DNA from: Glaciimonas sp.
GTDB taxonomy: Bacteria; Pseudomonadota; Gammaproteobacteria; Burkholderiales; Burkholderiaceae
Direction of reading: 5' to 3'
Assembly: GCA_014377145.1 (NCBI GenBank)
Contig: JACMQE010000194.1
Coordinates: forward strand, 1 to 12,138
DNA: 12,138 nt
Below the pieces are notes generated by a model that searched no databases, was not told the origin of the DNA, and saw nothing but the letters and a program-made list of their open reading frames with translations. The translations under genes were made by a program, and so were the position numbers. This document shows, piece by piece, positions 1 through 8,920 of the stretch (positions within the stretch are counted from its first letter, which is position 1; each line of letters opens with the position of its first letter).

Positions 1-1431
1 ACGATGATGCCGGTCGCATCGTCAGTGTGCGCGTACAAATTGTGAGTCGTACTGGATATTCTGTTCATTTGTCAGCGCCGGTTTCTACGCGCGCCGTATG
101 CCATTTCGACAATGCATATTACTTGTCGGGTGTGGATATCAGGGCGATGTGTCGCAAGACCAACACCCAGTCTAATACGGCCTTCCGTGGCTTTGGCGGA
201 CTGCAAGACGCTATCGCGATTGAATATATTCTTGATGAGATTGCGCGGAATCTGGGCCACGATGCGCTGGACATCCGTAAGTTAAATTTTTATGGGTGCA
301 ACGATAACGAGGGACGCAATGTTACCCAGTACAGCCAAAAAGTAGTCGATAACGTTATTCATGAACTGGTCGATGCAATGGAAAGCAGCAGCGCTTATCG
401 GGCAGGCTGTACTGCTATCGCTCGCTTTAACGTCAGCATTCCGGTACTCGAAAAAGGCCTGGCAATGACCCCCGTCAAATTCGGTATTGCTTTCAATGTG
501 ACACATTTAAATCAGGCCGGTGCGATGGTCCACGTCTGCACCGATAGTTCTGTGCTGGTGAATCACGACGGCACCGAAATGGGCCAAGGCGTGAATACAA
601 AAGTGGCGCAGGTTGTCACCCATACGCTCGAGATTCCGCTGGCGCTGGTGCGCGTGATCGCTACCGAAACTAGCAAAGTGACAAATACGTCTGCTACGGC
701 GGAGTTTTTTGTGCAATTGCATGCTGGCGCTTTCACCAATGCCATCGATGCAGCAGACATCACGGCAGTCACTTTCGCGGCAGGCGTGATACAGATTGGC
801 GACCATCGGATGACATTTTCCGATCTGGCCCAAAAAGCCTATATAGCACAGGTTCAATTATGGTCGGATGGCTTCTTATGCGAGGCCCGGTTTGTAATGG
901 GATGCGAAGACCATGACCGGGCATCCATTTTCTTATTTGTTCTACGGCGCTTCGGTATCGGAAGTGGTGGTAGATACCCTGTGACCGGTGAGTGCCGCTG
1001 CTGCGCGCAGATGTGCTGTACGACGCCGGTGAGTCGCTCAATCCGGCTCGATATTGGCTAAGTTGAAGGCGCTTTCATTCGGGGAAGGGGCTGGTTGACA
1101 ACCGAGGAATTGTGGTGGAATAAGGACGGCAAGTTAACGACGCACCCGCCGTCTACCTACAAAATTCCTGCCGTCTCGGATTGCCCACAAGATTTCCGCG
1201 TTAGCCTGTTTAAAAATTGTAATGTCGAGGACAGTATTTATCGCTCCAAAGCATTGGGCGAACCACCATTGCGTTGCCGTTCTCTGTTTTTTTGTGATCC
1301 GTGACGTGGTTGCCAGTGTTGCCAATCACCGCTTTAATCCACCACCGAATGTCCCAGCAACCAGTGAGACGATTTTGAATACGATTACGATTACTGCGGT
1401 CGAAGCGATGGCAGCAGCTAAAGCAGTTTAA
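1..1431 (+). pseudogene. xdhB: Xanthine dehydrogenase molybdenum-binding subunit XdhB, 3' part, decayed
   Basis: XdhB is the large molybdopterin subunit that oxidises hypoxanthine and xanthine to urate in the cytoplasm, with XdhA. The frame is open from the first bases (DDAGRIVSVRV), so the gene starts before the window. Recognisable motifs, in order, are the substrate-site segment NTAFRGFGG, the cofactor segment GTEMGQGVNTK, QLWSDGF, TTEELWW, STYKIPAV and the catalytic-Glu segment GEPPL. The tail is IRDVVASVANHRFNPP. The reading frame changes several times: near 865–915, at about 982 (a TGA after VVVDTL), about 993, 1050–1065 and about 1275. A stretch near 700–770, expected to read like SDLNGKAAQ, is shortened and scrambled. 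The final stop TAA at 1429–1431 is in the family frame. XdhC follows after 35 bp, as in a purine-degradation operon. Identity is secure; it cannot make a functional protein. Confidence 0.9.
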
Positions 1432-1451
1432 ATGTCACCGAGATGATCGTT

Positions 1452-1457
1452 GAGAGG
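1452..1457 (+). promoter_or_regulatory. Ribosome binding site of xdhC
   Basis: GAGAGG lies nine bases before the ATG at 1467. It supports that start codon and shows that xdhC had its own initiation site after xdhB rather than an overlapping start. Confidence 0.5.
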
Positions 1458-1466
1458 TAAATTGTC

Positions 1467-2563
1467 ATGACTATTTGGTTAACTGCACTGACCACGCTGA
1501 TGAAGCAGCAAACGCATTGGTTACGGTGGCGCAGGTGGGAGGGTTCTGGGCCGCGTGAACCGGGCGCGAAAATGGTCTTGACTGCGCTGGCGCAATTTGA
1601 CAATATCGGCGGCGGTCATCTGGAGTTGCGTGTCATCGATATCGTCCGAAAGATACTGGTGGAAAAAATAGGTTTGTCGTGCGAGCGGCGCTTGAACGTT
1701 TTCCGTTGGGGCCATCGCTAAGAAAATGCTGTGGCGGCGGCGTATTGCATTTGGCTTTCGGGCGCATCGATGACAGCGCTGCTGAAGTTTTTAATTATCT
1801 GCAATTACGTTTACGCAAGGCCCAAGACAGTTGGCGTTTGGTCGTATTGGATAGTGCCGTCACGACAAGTCTGTACGGATCCGAAGGCCAACACCTGCAT
1901 GAGCCAGGCAGGTTGCCGACTTTTCTCACGCGGAAGAATGGCGTGAGAGTGTTGCGCGATGCCGCGGGACAGCGCTGGCTGCTGGAGGGCTGTCAGGCAC
2001 CCCGTCCGCAATTGTTTTTGTTCGGGGCTGGTCATGTCGGTGCAGCGATTGTAAAAGGATTGGCAGACTTGCCGTGTCACGTTACATGGATCGACGAGCG
2101 CGAAGAAATGTTTCCATTGCTTCAGCCTGCTAAAGTGACGATTGAGGCCGCCGATGTCCCAGAAGCGCTAGTGTTCAGCGTGCCATCCAGTGCAAGTTTT
2201 TTGGTCCTGACGTGTATAACCATGCAATCGACCAGTACCTGTTAGAACTGATATTGCAGCGCGACGATGTCGGCTGGTTTGGTCTGATCAGATCAAAAAC
2301 AAAACGAATGCAGTTTGAGCATCGCTTGAAGGAGCGTGGAATTTCCAAGGAGCGATTAGTCGAAATGGTCTGCCCAATAGTTATTCCCGAGATTAGGGGG
2401 GAAAGAACCTGCCGTTATCGCCTCTTCGGTCATTGCACAATTATGGCAATTCATCGGGCTTGAAGAATCAGAGCCGTCCTCGGATCGACAAGTCTCAGTA
2501 GCACTTAGTGCTGTTGCGATGAACAGTAAAAATATCGACGAGATTGTGAGTGAATATTCGTAA
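1467..2563 (+). pseudogene. xdhC: Xanthine dehydrogenase accessory protein XdhC, decayed
   Basis: XdhC binds molybdenum cofactor, sulfurates it and delivers it to XdhB. The N-terminal domain reads MTIWLTAL, then EGSGPREPGAKMV, IGGGHLE and the cysteine motif KCCGGGVLHLAF. The C-terminal Rossmann domain has FLFGAGHVGAAIVKGLADLP, followed by VGWFGLI and KTKRMQFEHRL. Breaks include a compensating pair of indels near 1510–1535, a frame change near 1670–1685, another near 2205–2215, and an extra G in the G6 run at 2396–2401. After that run the ancestral frame continues as EPAVIASSVIAQLWQF and ends at TAA 2561–2563. Total length is close to that of intact betaproteobacterial XdhC proteins (about 340–365 residues). 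It sits between xdhB and guaD, all reading the same way. Confidence 0.9.
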
Positions 2564-2658
2564 AAATATACAAAATAATATGTAGAATAAATCTAGAAAA
2601 TAATGCCGCAGAAGTGAAGTGTAAAAGAGTAATCCGATACAAATGACTATATTTATAT

Positions 2659-2747
2659 GGACTTACGCAAAATTGTCACAGCAAGGCGTGCCGACGAAGA
2701 CTGTACCCCTCTAGCACAACACCGCTATAGCTATTTTTTGTAAGTCC
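2659..2747. repeat. 89-bp element bounded by inverted repeats (possible MITE or IS remnant)
   Basis: GGACTTACGCAAAAT at 2659–2673 matches the reverse complement of 2733–2747 (ATTTTTTGTAAGTCC) at 13 of 15 positions, including 8 perfect terminal bases. The enclosed 59 bp are GC-richer than the AT-rich gap around them (2564–2771) and encode nothing recognisable. Such ends resemble IS terminal repeats, but I see no transposase and no clear target-site duplication (left flank ends TATAT, right begins TAAAT). It could also be a simple stem-loop in the guaD leader. No IS family is assigned. Confidence 0.4.
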
Positions 2748-2757
2748 TAAATTAATT

Positions 2758-2763
2758 AAAGGA
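2758..2763 (+). promoter_or_regulatory. Ribosome binding site of guaD
   Basis: AAAGGA is eight bases before the ATG at 2772 and fixes the start of guaD just downstream of the inverted-repeat element. Confidence 0.55.
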
Positions 2764-2771
2764 TTTATTTC

Positions 2772-3890
2772 ATGTTGGCAAACGATAATCCAACCTATTT
2801 CGATAACGCAGAGCTTCAGGTTTATCGCGCCAGCGTGCTGCACTTTAATGCTGACCCGGCACTGCATGCCAATGCCTATGCGTGGTATGAAGATGGCTTG
2901 CTGTTGATCAAGACTGGTCACGTGGTTGCTGCCGGTGATTACACCAGTTGAAGGCGAAGCTGCCCGAAAGACAGGTAATTGAGGATTATCGCGGCAAAAT
3001 TATCATGCCGGGTTTTATCGATACACACGTCAATTTTCCGCAGACTGATATGATAGGATTGCCTTCGCCAAGTCTGCTGCCTTGGCTAAAAAACTATGTG
3101 TTTCTGACCAAGCGCCGCTTCAGCGATCCGGCCTATGCGGTGGAGGTTGCCAATTTTTTCTTGATAAAATATGCGTTGTGGGACGACGACCGCGATGGTG
3201 TATTCCACGGTGCATGCGCGTTCGGTCGATGCTTTTTTTAACGAAAGTAAAACGCGTAATCTACGCAGGGTGACGGGCAAGATGTTGATGGATCGGAATT
3301 GTCCTGAATTTCTGCGCGACACCGCAGAAAGCGGTATTCGCCACACGGAAGATTTACTTAAGAAATGGCACAAGCGTGGTCGTCAGCTATACGCCATCAC
3401 CCCGCATTTTGCCCCTACCTCGCCAGATGCACAAATGCAACTGGCGGGTGAGTTAGCGGGCCGTTATCTTGACATTTATTTTCAGACGCATCTGGCGGAG
3501 AATGCCGATGAAGTGGTGTGGGTCAAGTCACTATATCCAGAAGCACTTATTTATTTGGATGTGTATGAAAAATTTGGGGTGTTGCGTCCGCTCTCGATGT
3601 AAGGCCATTTGGTCTGGATTGACGATGAAGATCGTCGACGCAGGGCTGAAACCCAATCGGCAATTGTGGTTTTCCCTACGTCAAATCTATTTTTGGGGAG
3701 CGGTTTGTTTAATTTTGAACGGGCCGATGTGCTACAAGTGCCGCTATCATTAGCATCTGATGTTGCTGGCGCGACGGAGCGCTAATACCTCCACAATCTG
3801 GAAGAGTTGTTGTTTGTATTGGCGATGCTAGGGGACGATCGCAGTGTTATGGCGACTTATGCGGTTGGGAAGAGGGTTTATCAGCTTTAA
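2772..3890 (+). pseudogene. guaD: Guanine deaminase GuaD, decayed, with internal deletion
   Basis: Guanine deaminase is a zinc amidohydrolase that converts guanine to xanthine, feeding XdhAB. The order of family segments is kept: ADPALHANAYAWYEDGLLLI, RGKIIMPGFIDTHVNFPQTD, TTTAMVYSTVHARSVDAFF, GKMLMDRNCPEFLRDTAES, HFAPTS, QTHLAENADEV, PTSNLFLGSGLFNF, then NLEELLFVLAMLGDDRSV to the TAA at 3888–3890. Damage includes a one-base loss giving TGA at 2949–2951, a frame change near 3160–3175, an in-frame TAA at 3600–3602 (a Tyr codon before GH), and a deletion near 3757–3765 joining LSLASD directly to LLARRSAN. The deletion removes roughly 75–95 residues, including the sequence after the metal-ligand Asp. 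The second His of the HxH metal motif reads Asn (HVN). The gene is clearly inactive; its identity is secure. Confidence 0.9.
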
Positions 3891-3942
3891 AGGATGTGGT
3901 TGGGTTGTTAAACCAATTCCATATCAGTCCCAACTACATCTT
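3891..3942. terminator. Stem-loop between convergent guaD and spoVR
   Basis: GATGTGGTTGGG (3893–3904) pairs with CCCAACTACATC (3929–3940) with one G·U, and the stem extends to 3891/3942 around a 24-base loop. It starts directly after the guaD stop, in the gap between two converging genes. That position suits a transcript end used from one or both sides. There is no T-tract after the stem on either strand, so this is not a classical intrinsic terminator. Confidence 0.4.
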
Positions 3943-3979
3943 GCCAAGTCATAAAACTACTTCTTTCAACCTCCAAAAA

Positions 3980-5524
3980 TCACGACCGTAACGAATAACT
4001 ATTATCGCTAGCACACTGATAGTAGCGCAACACATTTCCAATATCATCAACGCTTTTAAGATGCACGTCGAACTGCCACAGCCGCGCCATATGCCGCAAT
4101 ACTTCATCTGTGTTTTTACCCAAAGGCCTCCATCAATGGGAAAGTGGCGCAACATCAAGCTCCGATCCCCGCGCGTATTGACTTTCCCCAGACCTGAATA
4201 TTCGGCTCACGATAATTAATTTTATATTAACAATATAAATTCTCGCGCACGTACTGGTACCCAGCCTCGTTATGAATCGCTGACACCTCTAACTCAATGC
4301 GACTTTCATCATCTAACACCGAGAATAAATGGATATCGCGAATCAATTTAGGTGATAAATATTGGGCGATAAAACTCTCATTTTTAAAATTCCGCATAGC
4401 GTAATGCAACATATCCAGCCAAGGCATTCCGGCAAGCTGCGGAAACTAAGCGAGTCTTCATCGGTCGGATGTTCACAAATACGCCGAATATCGCTCATCA
4501 TCGAAAAGCCAAGCGCATACCGATTAATCCCGCTGTAATACGATTTAGTCACCGGCGGTTGATACACGACATTGCTATGTGAATGCAAAAATTCCATCAT
4601 GAAGCCGTCTGTTAAATGCTCTTCGTCATACAGCGTATTGAGTAGAGGGTGTAATGCCAAAATGTGGCCCAGCCTTCATTCATAACTTGGGTCTGACGCT
4701 GCGGATAAAAATACTGCGCAACCTTACGTACGATACGGATAATTTCCCGCTCCCATGGCTCTAAAAGAGGCGCATCTTTCTCGACAAAATACAATAAATT
4801 TTCTTGCGGCTCTGGCGGGAAACGGCTCTCATTCTGCGCGGTGGCTTTCTCTTTTTTGATCGACAAAGTGCGCTACAGTGCATTTACCTGCGATTGCATA
4901 TAATCTTCGCATTCACGCCGTTGATTTTGCTCCTTCTGCAATGATAAATGCTGCGGACGTTTCTATGGATCGACGCCATAATGCATTAATGCATGACAAG
5001 AATCTAGTAATTCTTTTACCCTATCAAAACCGTTGCATTCTTCGCATTCGGCAATGTAGTTGCGCGCATACACCAGATAATCGATGATGGCATTGGCGTC
5101 AGTTCAAAACCGGAATAAGTAGTTGCCTTTGAAGAACGAATTATAGCCATAGGCTGCATGCACCAATACCAGCGCCTGCATCGTCATGGTATTTTCTTCC
5201 ATCAAATACGCGATGCAGGGATTCGAATTAATCACAATTTTATAAGCGAGGCCCATCTGCCCAAGCTTATAATCACGCTCAGTGGATAGAAAATGCTTAC
5301 CAAATGACCAATGCCGGTAATTGACCGGCATGCCGGAAGATGCATAGGCGTCCATCATTTTCTCGTCAGTAATAATTTCTAGTTAAATTGGATAAATATC
5401 AAGTTTATAGGCAGCGGCGGCGCGTGCGATTTCGACGTTATAACGTTCGATTAACTCGAAGGTCCAGTCAGAAGGGTCATGGCAATAGCGACTTGCGTAT
5501 ACTCATGTCCACACCTGCATTCAT
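3980..5524 (-). pseudogene. spoVR: SpoVR/YcgB family protein, decayed
   Basis: SpoVR-family proteins (YcgB in E. coli) are about 510 residues. They accompany PrkA and YeaH; their biochemistry is poorly known. Segments in order are DWTFELIERYNVEIARA, MMDAYASSGMPVNYRHWSFG, NPCIAYLMEENTMTMQAL, GYNSFFKGNYLFRF, PPEPQENLLYFVEKDAPLLE, QVMNEGWATFWHYTL, DGFMMEFLHSHSNVVYQPP, FKNESFIAQYLSPKLIRD, REPNIQVW and TDEVLRHMARLWQFDVHL, ending at TGA 3980–3982. In-frame stops lie at 5383–5385 (TAA for Gln), 5104–5106 (TGA for Trp), 4963–4965 (TAG), 4873–4875 (TAG for Trp) and 4227–4229 (TAA). Frame changes occur near 5485, 4640, 4435 and 4100–4190. The start ATG at 5524 overlaps the yeaH stop by four bases (ATGA), implying translational coupling. 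Length matches the family, so there has been no large deletion. Confidence 0.9.
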
Positions 5525-6788
5525 ACGGTTACCTGTTTTTCAAATAATTCACGAAATACGAGATAGATATCGCTGACGTTCTGGACTTTCCTTTGTACAA
5601 ACTGAAGGTAATCTGGAACTATCTTGGCATATTCTGCCCACAAATTTTTTCTTCAGGAACCACTTGAATGTAGGAAAAATAGCGTGATTTAGGTAATATT
5701 TTTTGTTCTAGTATTTTCCGGCATTTTGGTGAGTCGTCATTCCAGTTATCACCATCAGAAGCTTGCGCGCCGTAAATATTCCAATCACCGGAGGGATAAC
5801 GAACGTCGATAATTTTAGCCACTATAAGTCAAACCCGCTTGAGACGACTTTGCCGCCACTTTCCTGTGAATGAAAAAAGGTCTTTTCATCGACTTCATCC
5901 GCGCGCGTGATGGCGGATAAAGACGACTTCAATGTATTCGTAATTGCGGGTCAAAATAAGTATAGCAGCATGAAAAACCGCTTGGCAAGATCCTTGCGTT
6001 GCTCATCCATTGAGCCGGAGACGTCCATCACGCAAAACATCAATACTTGGCTCGATGGCTGCGCTTGTCTGACACGATTGACGTAGCGTAAATCGAACGG
6101 GTCAATGAAAAGGATACGCCAGATACAGCCTTTCAAGTTATGAATATCTTCGTCCAGAAGCTGAATTTCTTTACCCCGATCTTCGAGATCGGCTTTCATT
6201 GCCTCTATCAATATTTCAAGTTCACGCAGTTTGATTACTAATGGGAAGCCCAGTGCGATGCGTTGTCCGATTGAACTCTTCAAGGATCGAACAATGTCAA
6301 TGTTATTAGGAGAGCCGTCAGTAGAATAACCAGCAGGCATGTTCTTCCAGGTGGGTGCCGACATCAAATTGGTTTTAATCAGGCGCGGTAATTATAAGTC
6401 TTCGAAGAAGTACTGCATGAATTCTTCACGCGATAATTCGAATACAAAATCATCCCACCCCCTCGCCGCTATCACTGGCATCGCTGCCGCCATCTTCGCC
6501 TGCGCCGCCTTCAGGACGGGCGATGCGATCGCCTTGCAGGTAATCTTGATTTCTGGGATGGACTATTTCACGCATGTCGCCGGGACCATGCCGAAATATT
6601 GGCTCAGAGATATCTTTGCGAGGGATGGTGATGCTTTTGGCATTTTCTATCTAGGTGATGCCACGATCACGCACTACTTCCGTCACCGAGCGCCGTATAT
6701 TGTCACGATAGCGGCGCAAGAAACGTTCAAGGCTGGCAATACCTTTGTTTTTGCCAGCTAGTCTACGATCAATTATTTGATACAACAC
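5521..6788 (-). pseudogene. yeaH: YeaH/YhbH family (DUF444, VWA domain) protein, decayed
   Basis: This DUF444 protein is a partner of PrkA in starvation and stress responses. The start is a GTG at 6786–6788 with a strong Shine-Dalgarno, giving YQIIDRRLAGKNKGIASLER. Next come IPRKDISEPIFRHGPGD, REIVHPRNQDYLQGDRIARP, an acidic Gly-rich linker, FVFELSREEFMQYFFEDL and STDGSPNNIDIVRSLKSSIG. The von Willebrand A segment follows, with its MIDAS motif DVSGSMDEQRKDLAKRFF, then NIYGAQASDGDNWNDDSPKC and DIYLVFRELFEKQ. Damage: TAG at 6651–6653, a frameshift in the C-rich run near 6451–6462, TAA at 6392–6394 (after FFEDL), frame changes near 5950 and 5825–5850, and one near 5625–5640. The ancestral stop TGA at 5521–5523 overlaps the spoVR start. 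The span of 1268 bp equals a normal family length of about 420 residues. Confidence 0.9.
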
Positions 6789-6795
6789 GGTATAG

Positions 6796-6801
6796 CCTCC
6801 T
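6796..6801 (-). promoter_or_regulatory. Strong Shine-Dalgarno of yeaH that fixes a GTG start
   Basis: On the minus strand AGGAGG is followed by seven bases and then GTG at 6788. No ATG exists in the proper place and the conserved YQIIDRRLAGKNK begins right after, so GTG was the start. The signal survives although the gene is dead. Confidence 0.75.
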
Positions 6802-6922
6802 GTTCGGAACGCATCTAGGAGCTGCCACCAGTATCGCCTATTGTTTCGTCGATAATGAAGAACCTCCCAATAACAGCCCTATGCATTGACAGTTCGCTAC
6901 ACCACCGCAGTTATGCGCGTCC

Positions 6923-8714
6923 TTATGACGACTTACGTACACGCACAAATACCACTCGCAGAGAAGCCTTACCTGCTTTGGGATATAACCTTTGGTTACC
7001 ATGCGGTTCACAAAGTCTTCGTGCTTACGTATCTCGTCGGCTGACCCTTTCGCATTAAAAGAAATCACGGGAAGCAAATCTTCAGTATTTGAGAACATTT
7101 CTTCTCGATTACGACGCATAATTTTTCATAACTGGTCTAGAGCGGATTTTTGCCGCCGTTCGAGACCCTTGCACGTAAAACAAAATTGACTATTTCGTTA
7201 CGGAAATCTTCCGGGCCACTAATACCAGCGGGGTTTTCTATTTTTTCCAGTTCGGCATTTAACGCAGCCCGAGCAAAGCTTTCTCCGGTGTCGTGATCGC
7301 GGAACTCCTGATCCTGGATCCAAAAGTCGGCGTAGGTGACGTAACGATCAAATACGTTTTGCCCATACTCAATTTTCTGTTCCAGCACGTACATCAAATC
7401 CACCGGATTGGCCGCAATTTCGGAAGAGTCGAAGTTGAAAACTTTGGACAGTATTTTGAAAGCAAAGCGGGTCGATACGCCAGTCATGCCTTCATCGACA
7501 CCGGCATAATCATGGTATTCCTGAAATGATTTCGCTTTACGATCACTGTCCTTCAGATTGTCGCAATCGTAGACCTGCATCTTAGAAAAAATGTTCGAGT
7601 TTTAAGGTTTGGCAAGTCGTGTCAAGTTCGAGAACTACGCCATCATTTTTAACGTTCCGGGTGCACAGACAGCTTTCCCAAGCGAAGAGGTCCGAATCAG
7701 TTTTTCGTATATTTTTATCTCTTCTGAAACGCGCAGGCAATAAAGCACTTGGAAGATGTAAATACGATCCAGTAGCGCTTCATTATTTTTATTTTTGCGG
7801 CACCCCTTCCATTCAGATTCATTGGAGTGAGCTGGAATAATACCGTCAAACGGTACCGCACAAAAACCTTTGGTGCTTTTGAAATTACCTTCTTGTGTTG
7901 CTGTCAGCAATGGATGCAAAACCTTAATCGGAGCCTTGAACATTTCGACAAATTCTAGCAAGCCCTGATTGGATAAACACAAACCGCCTGAGTAGCTTAA
8001 GCATCGGCATCGTCTTGCGAGTATTGTTCGAGTTTGCGAACGTCGACTTTGCGAACCAGTGTGGAAATATCCTGATTATTTTCGTCGCCAGGTTCAGTTT
8101 TGGAAATAGCGATTTGTCGCAATACGTTGGGATAACGTTTAACCACACGGAATTTACGGATATCACCTTTAAATTCATGCAGACGTTTGATTACCCAAGG
8201 ACTGAGAATGGATTTTAGATAGCGGCAGGAGATGCCATATTGTTCTTCAAGAATCGTGCCGTCTTCATCGTAATCGAACAGACCAAATGGCAATTCGTTG
8301 ACGGATGAACCTTTGATGGAATAAAATGGAACATGCTCCATCAATTTTTTTGGGCGTTCAGCGATGGAGGATTTTCCGCAGCCGACTGGCCCCAGTAAAT
8401 AGAGAATTTTTTTCTTCCAGGCCTTGTGCGGCATGGCGGAAATATGCCACGACTTACTCAATCAATTCGTCGGTAACATAAAATTCTTTAAAGGCCGGAT
8501 AAACTTTGATGACTTTGATTGCGAAAATACGCGACAACAATTGGTTCTGATGCGTATCGATTTTTTCTGGTTCGCCGATCGCCATCAACATGCGCTCGCC
8601 CGCTGTTGCATACACATTGGGATCGTTCTTACAAAGTGTCAGATACTCTTCAATTGAAAACTCTTCTTCTCTGCCCTTGTCGAACCGACTTGCAAAGCTG
8701 CTGTAGATATCCAT
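6923..8714 (-). pseudogene. prkA: PrkA serine protein kinase, decayed
   Basis: PrkA (YeaG in E. coli) is an AAA+-like cytoplasmic Ser/Thr protein kinase of about 640 residues. It opens the prkA–yeaH–spoVR operon. Segments in order: EEEFSIEEYLTLCKNDPNVY, ERMLMAIGEPEKIDT, Walker A GPVGCGKSS, YGISCRYLKSILSPW, AISKTEPGDENNQDIS, EFVEMFKAPIKVLHPLLTAT, HSNESEW, KAKSFQEYHDYAGVDEGM, NVFDRYVTYADFWIQDQEF, NPAGISGPEDFRNEIVNFVL and VRLLCEWYL. In-frame stops: TAA 8454–8456, TAG 7635–7637, TAA 7602–7604, TAG 7137–7139. Frame changes occur at the T7 run 8407–8413, near 7983–7990, near 7106 and near 6943, where two extra bases precede RVRKSS and the ancestral TAA at 6923–6925. An in-frame deletion of about 42 codons joins LEQKI to EYGQN near 7368–7371. 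The start ATG has GGGAG four bases upstream. Confidence 0.92.
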
Positions 8715-8854
8715 ATCACTCCCGCATCAACAATATTGCGAAAACAGACTGAACTTACAAACGACTTATACATATAGCACCTCTTCCAGGGCTTAACAGC
8801 TAATTTACAGTCTATTTAACTAAAGAGATTCTAAGTTTTTGATTCTATATCTTT

Positions 8855-8874
8855 TTCTCGGACACAACCGAGAA
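8855..8874. other. Perfect 7-bp hairpin between ampG and prkA
   Basis: TTCTCGG, six-base loop ACACAA, CCGAGAA. It lies 47 bp downstream of the ampG stop and 141 bp upstream of prkA, in an AT-rich gap. On the minus strand it is followed by A-rich sequence, not T, so an intrinsic terminator for ampG is doubtful. It could be a transcript-end stabiliser or an operator for prkA. Confidence 0.35.
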
Positions 8875-8920
8875 TTTGTGTAATTAGATATGACAAAATG
8901 CACGCTGTATTTTTACTTAG

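Noticed and set aside
507..857. A 116-codon minus-strand frame inside xdhB
   Set aside because: It is the antisense shadow of the conserved XdhB cofactor region; low-complexity, no recognisable motif and no ribosome binding site noted.
4221..4239. AT palindrome TTTATATT-AAC-AATATAAA in the spoVR 3' part
   Set aside because: Short and AT-only within a decayed gene near an in-frame stop; likely chance.
5316..5336. GC-rich palindrome ATGCCGG/CCGGCAT
   Set aside because: It falls in the codons for the conserved GMPVNYRHW segment of SpoVR, so coding constraint explains it.
6339..6761. A 140-codon open frame on the plus strand over the start of yeaH
   Set aside because: It lies antisense to recognisable YeaH sequence (QIIDRRLAGKNK to FVFELSREEF) and its translation matches no family I know. 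It is open by chance.
3980..6788. Alternative genetic code as the reason for the many in-frame stops
   Set aside because: TAA, TAG and TGA all occur within frames, alongside true frameshifts and deletions, and ampG uses TGG for Trp and ends in TGA normally. Reassignment would not explain this.
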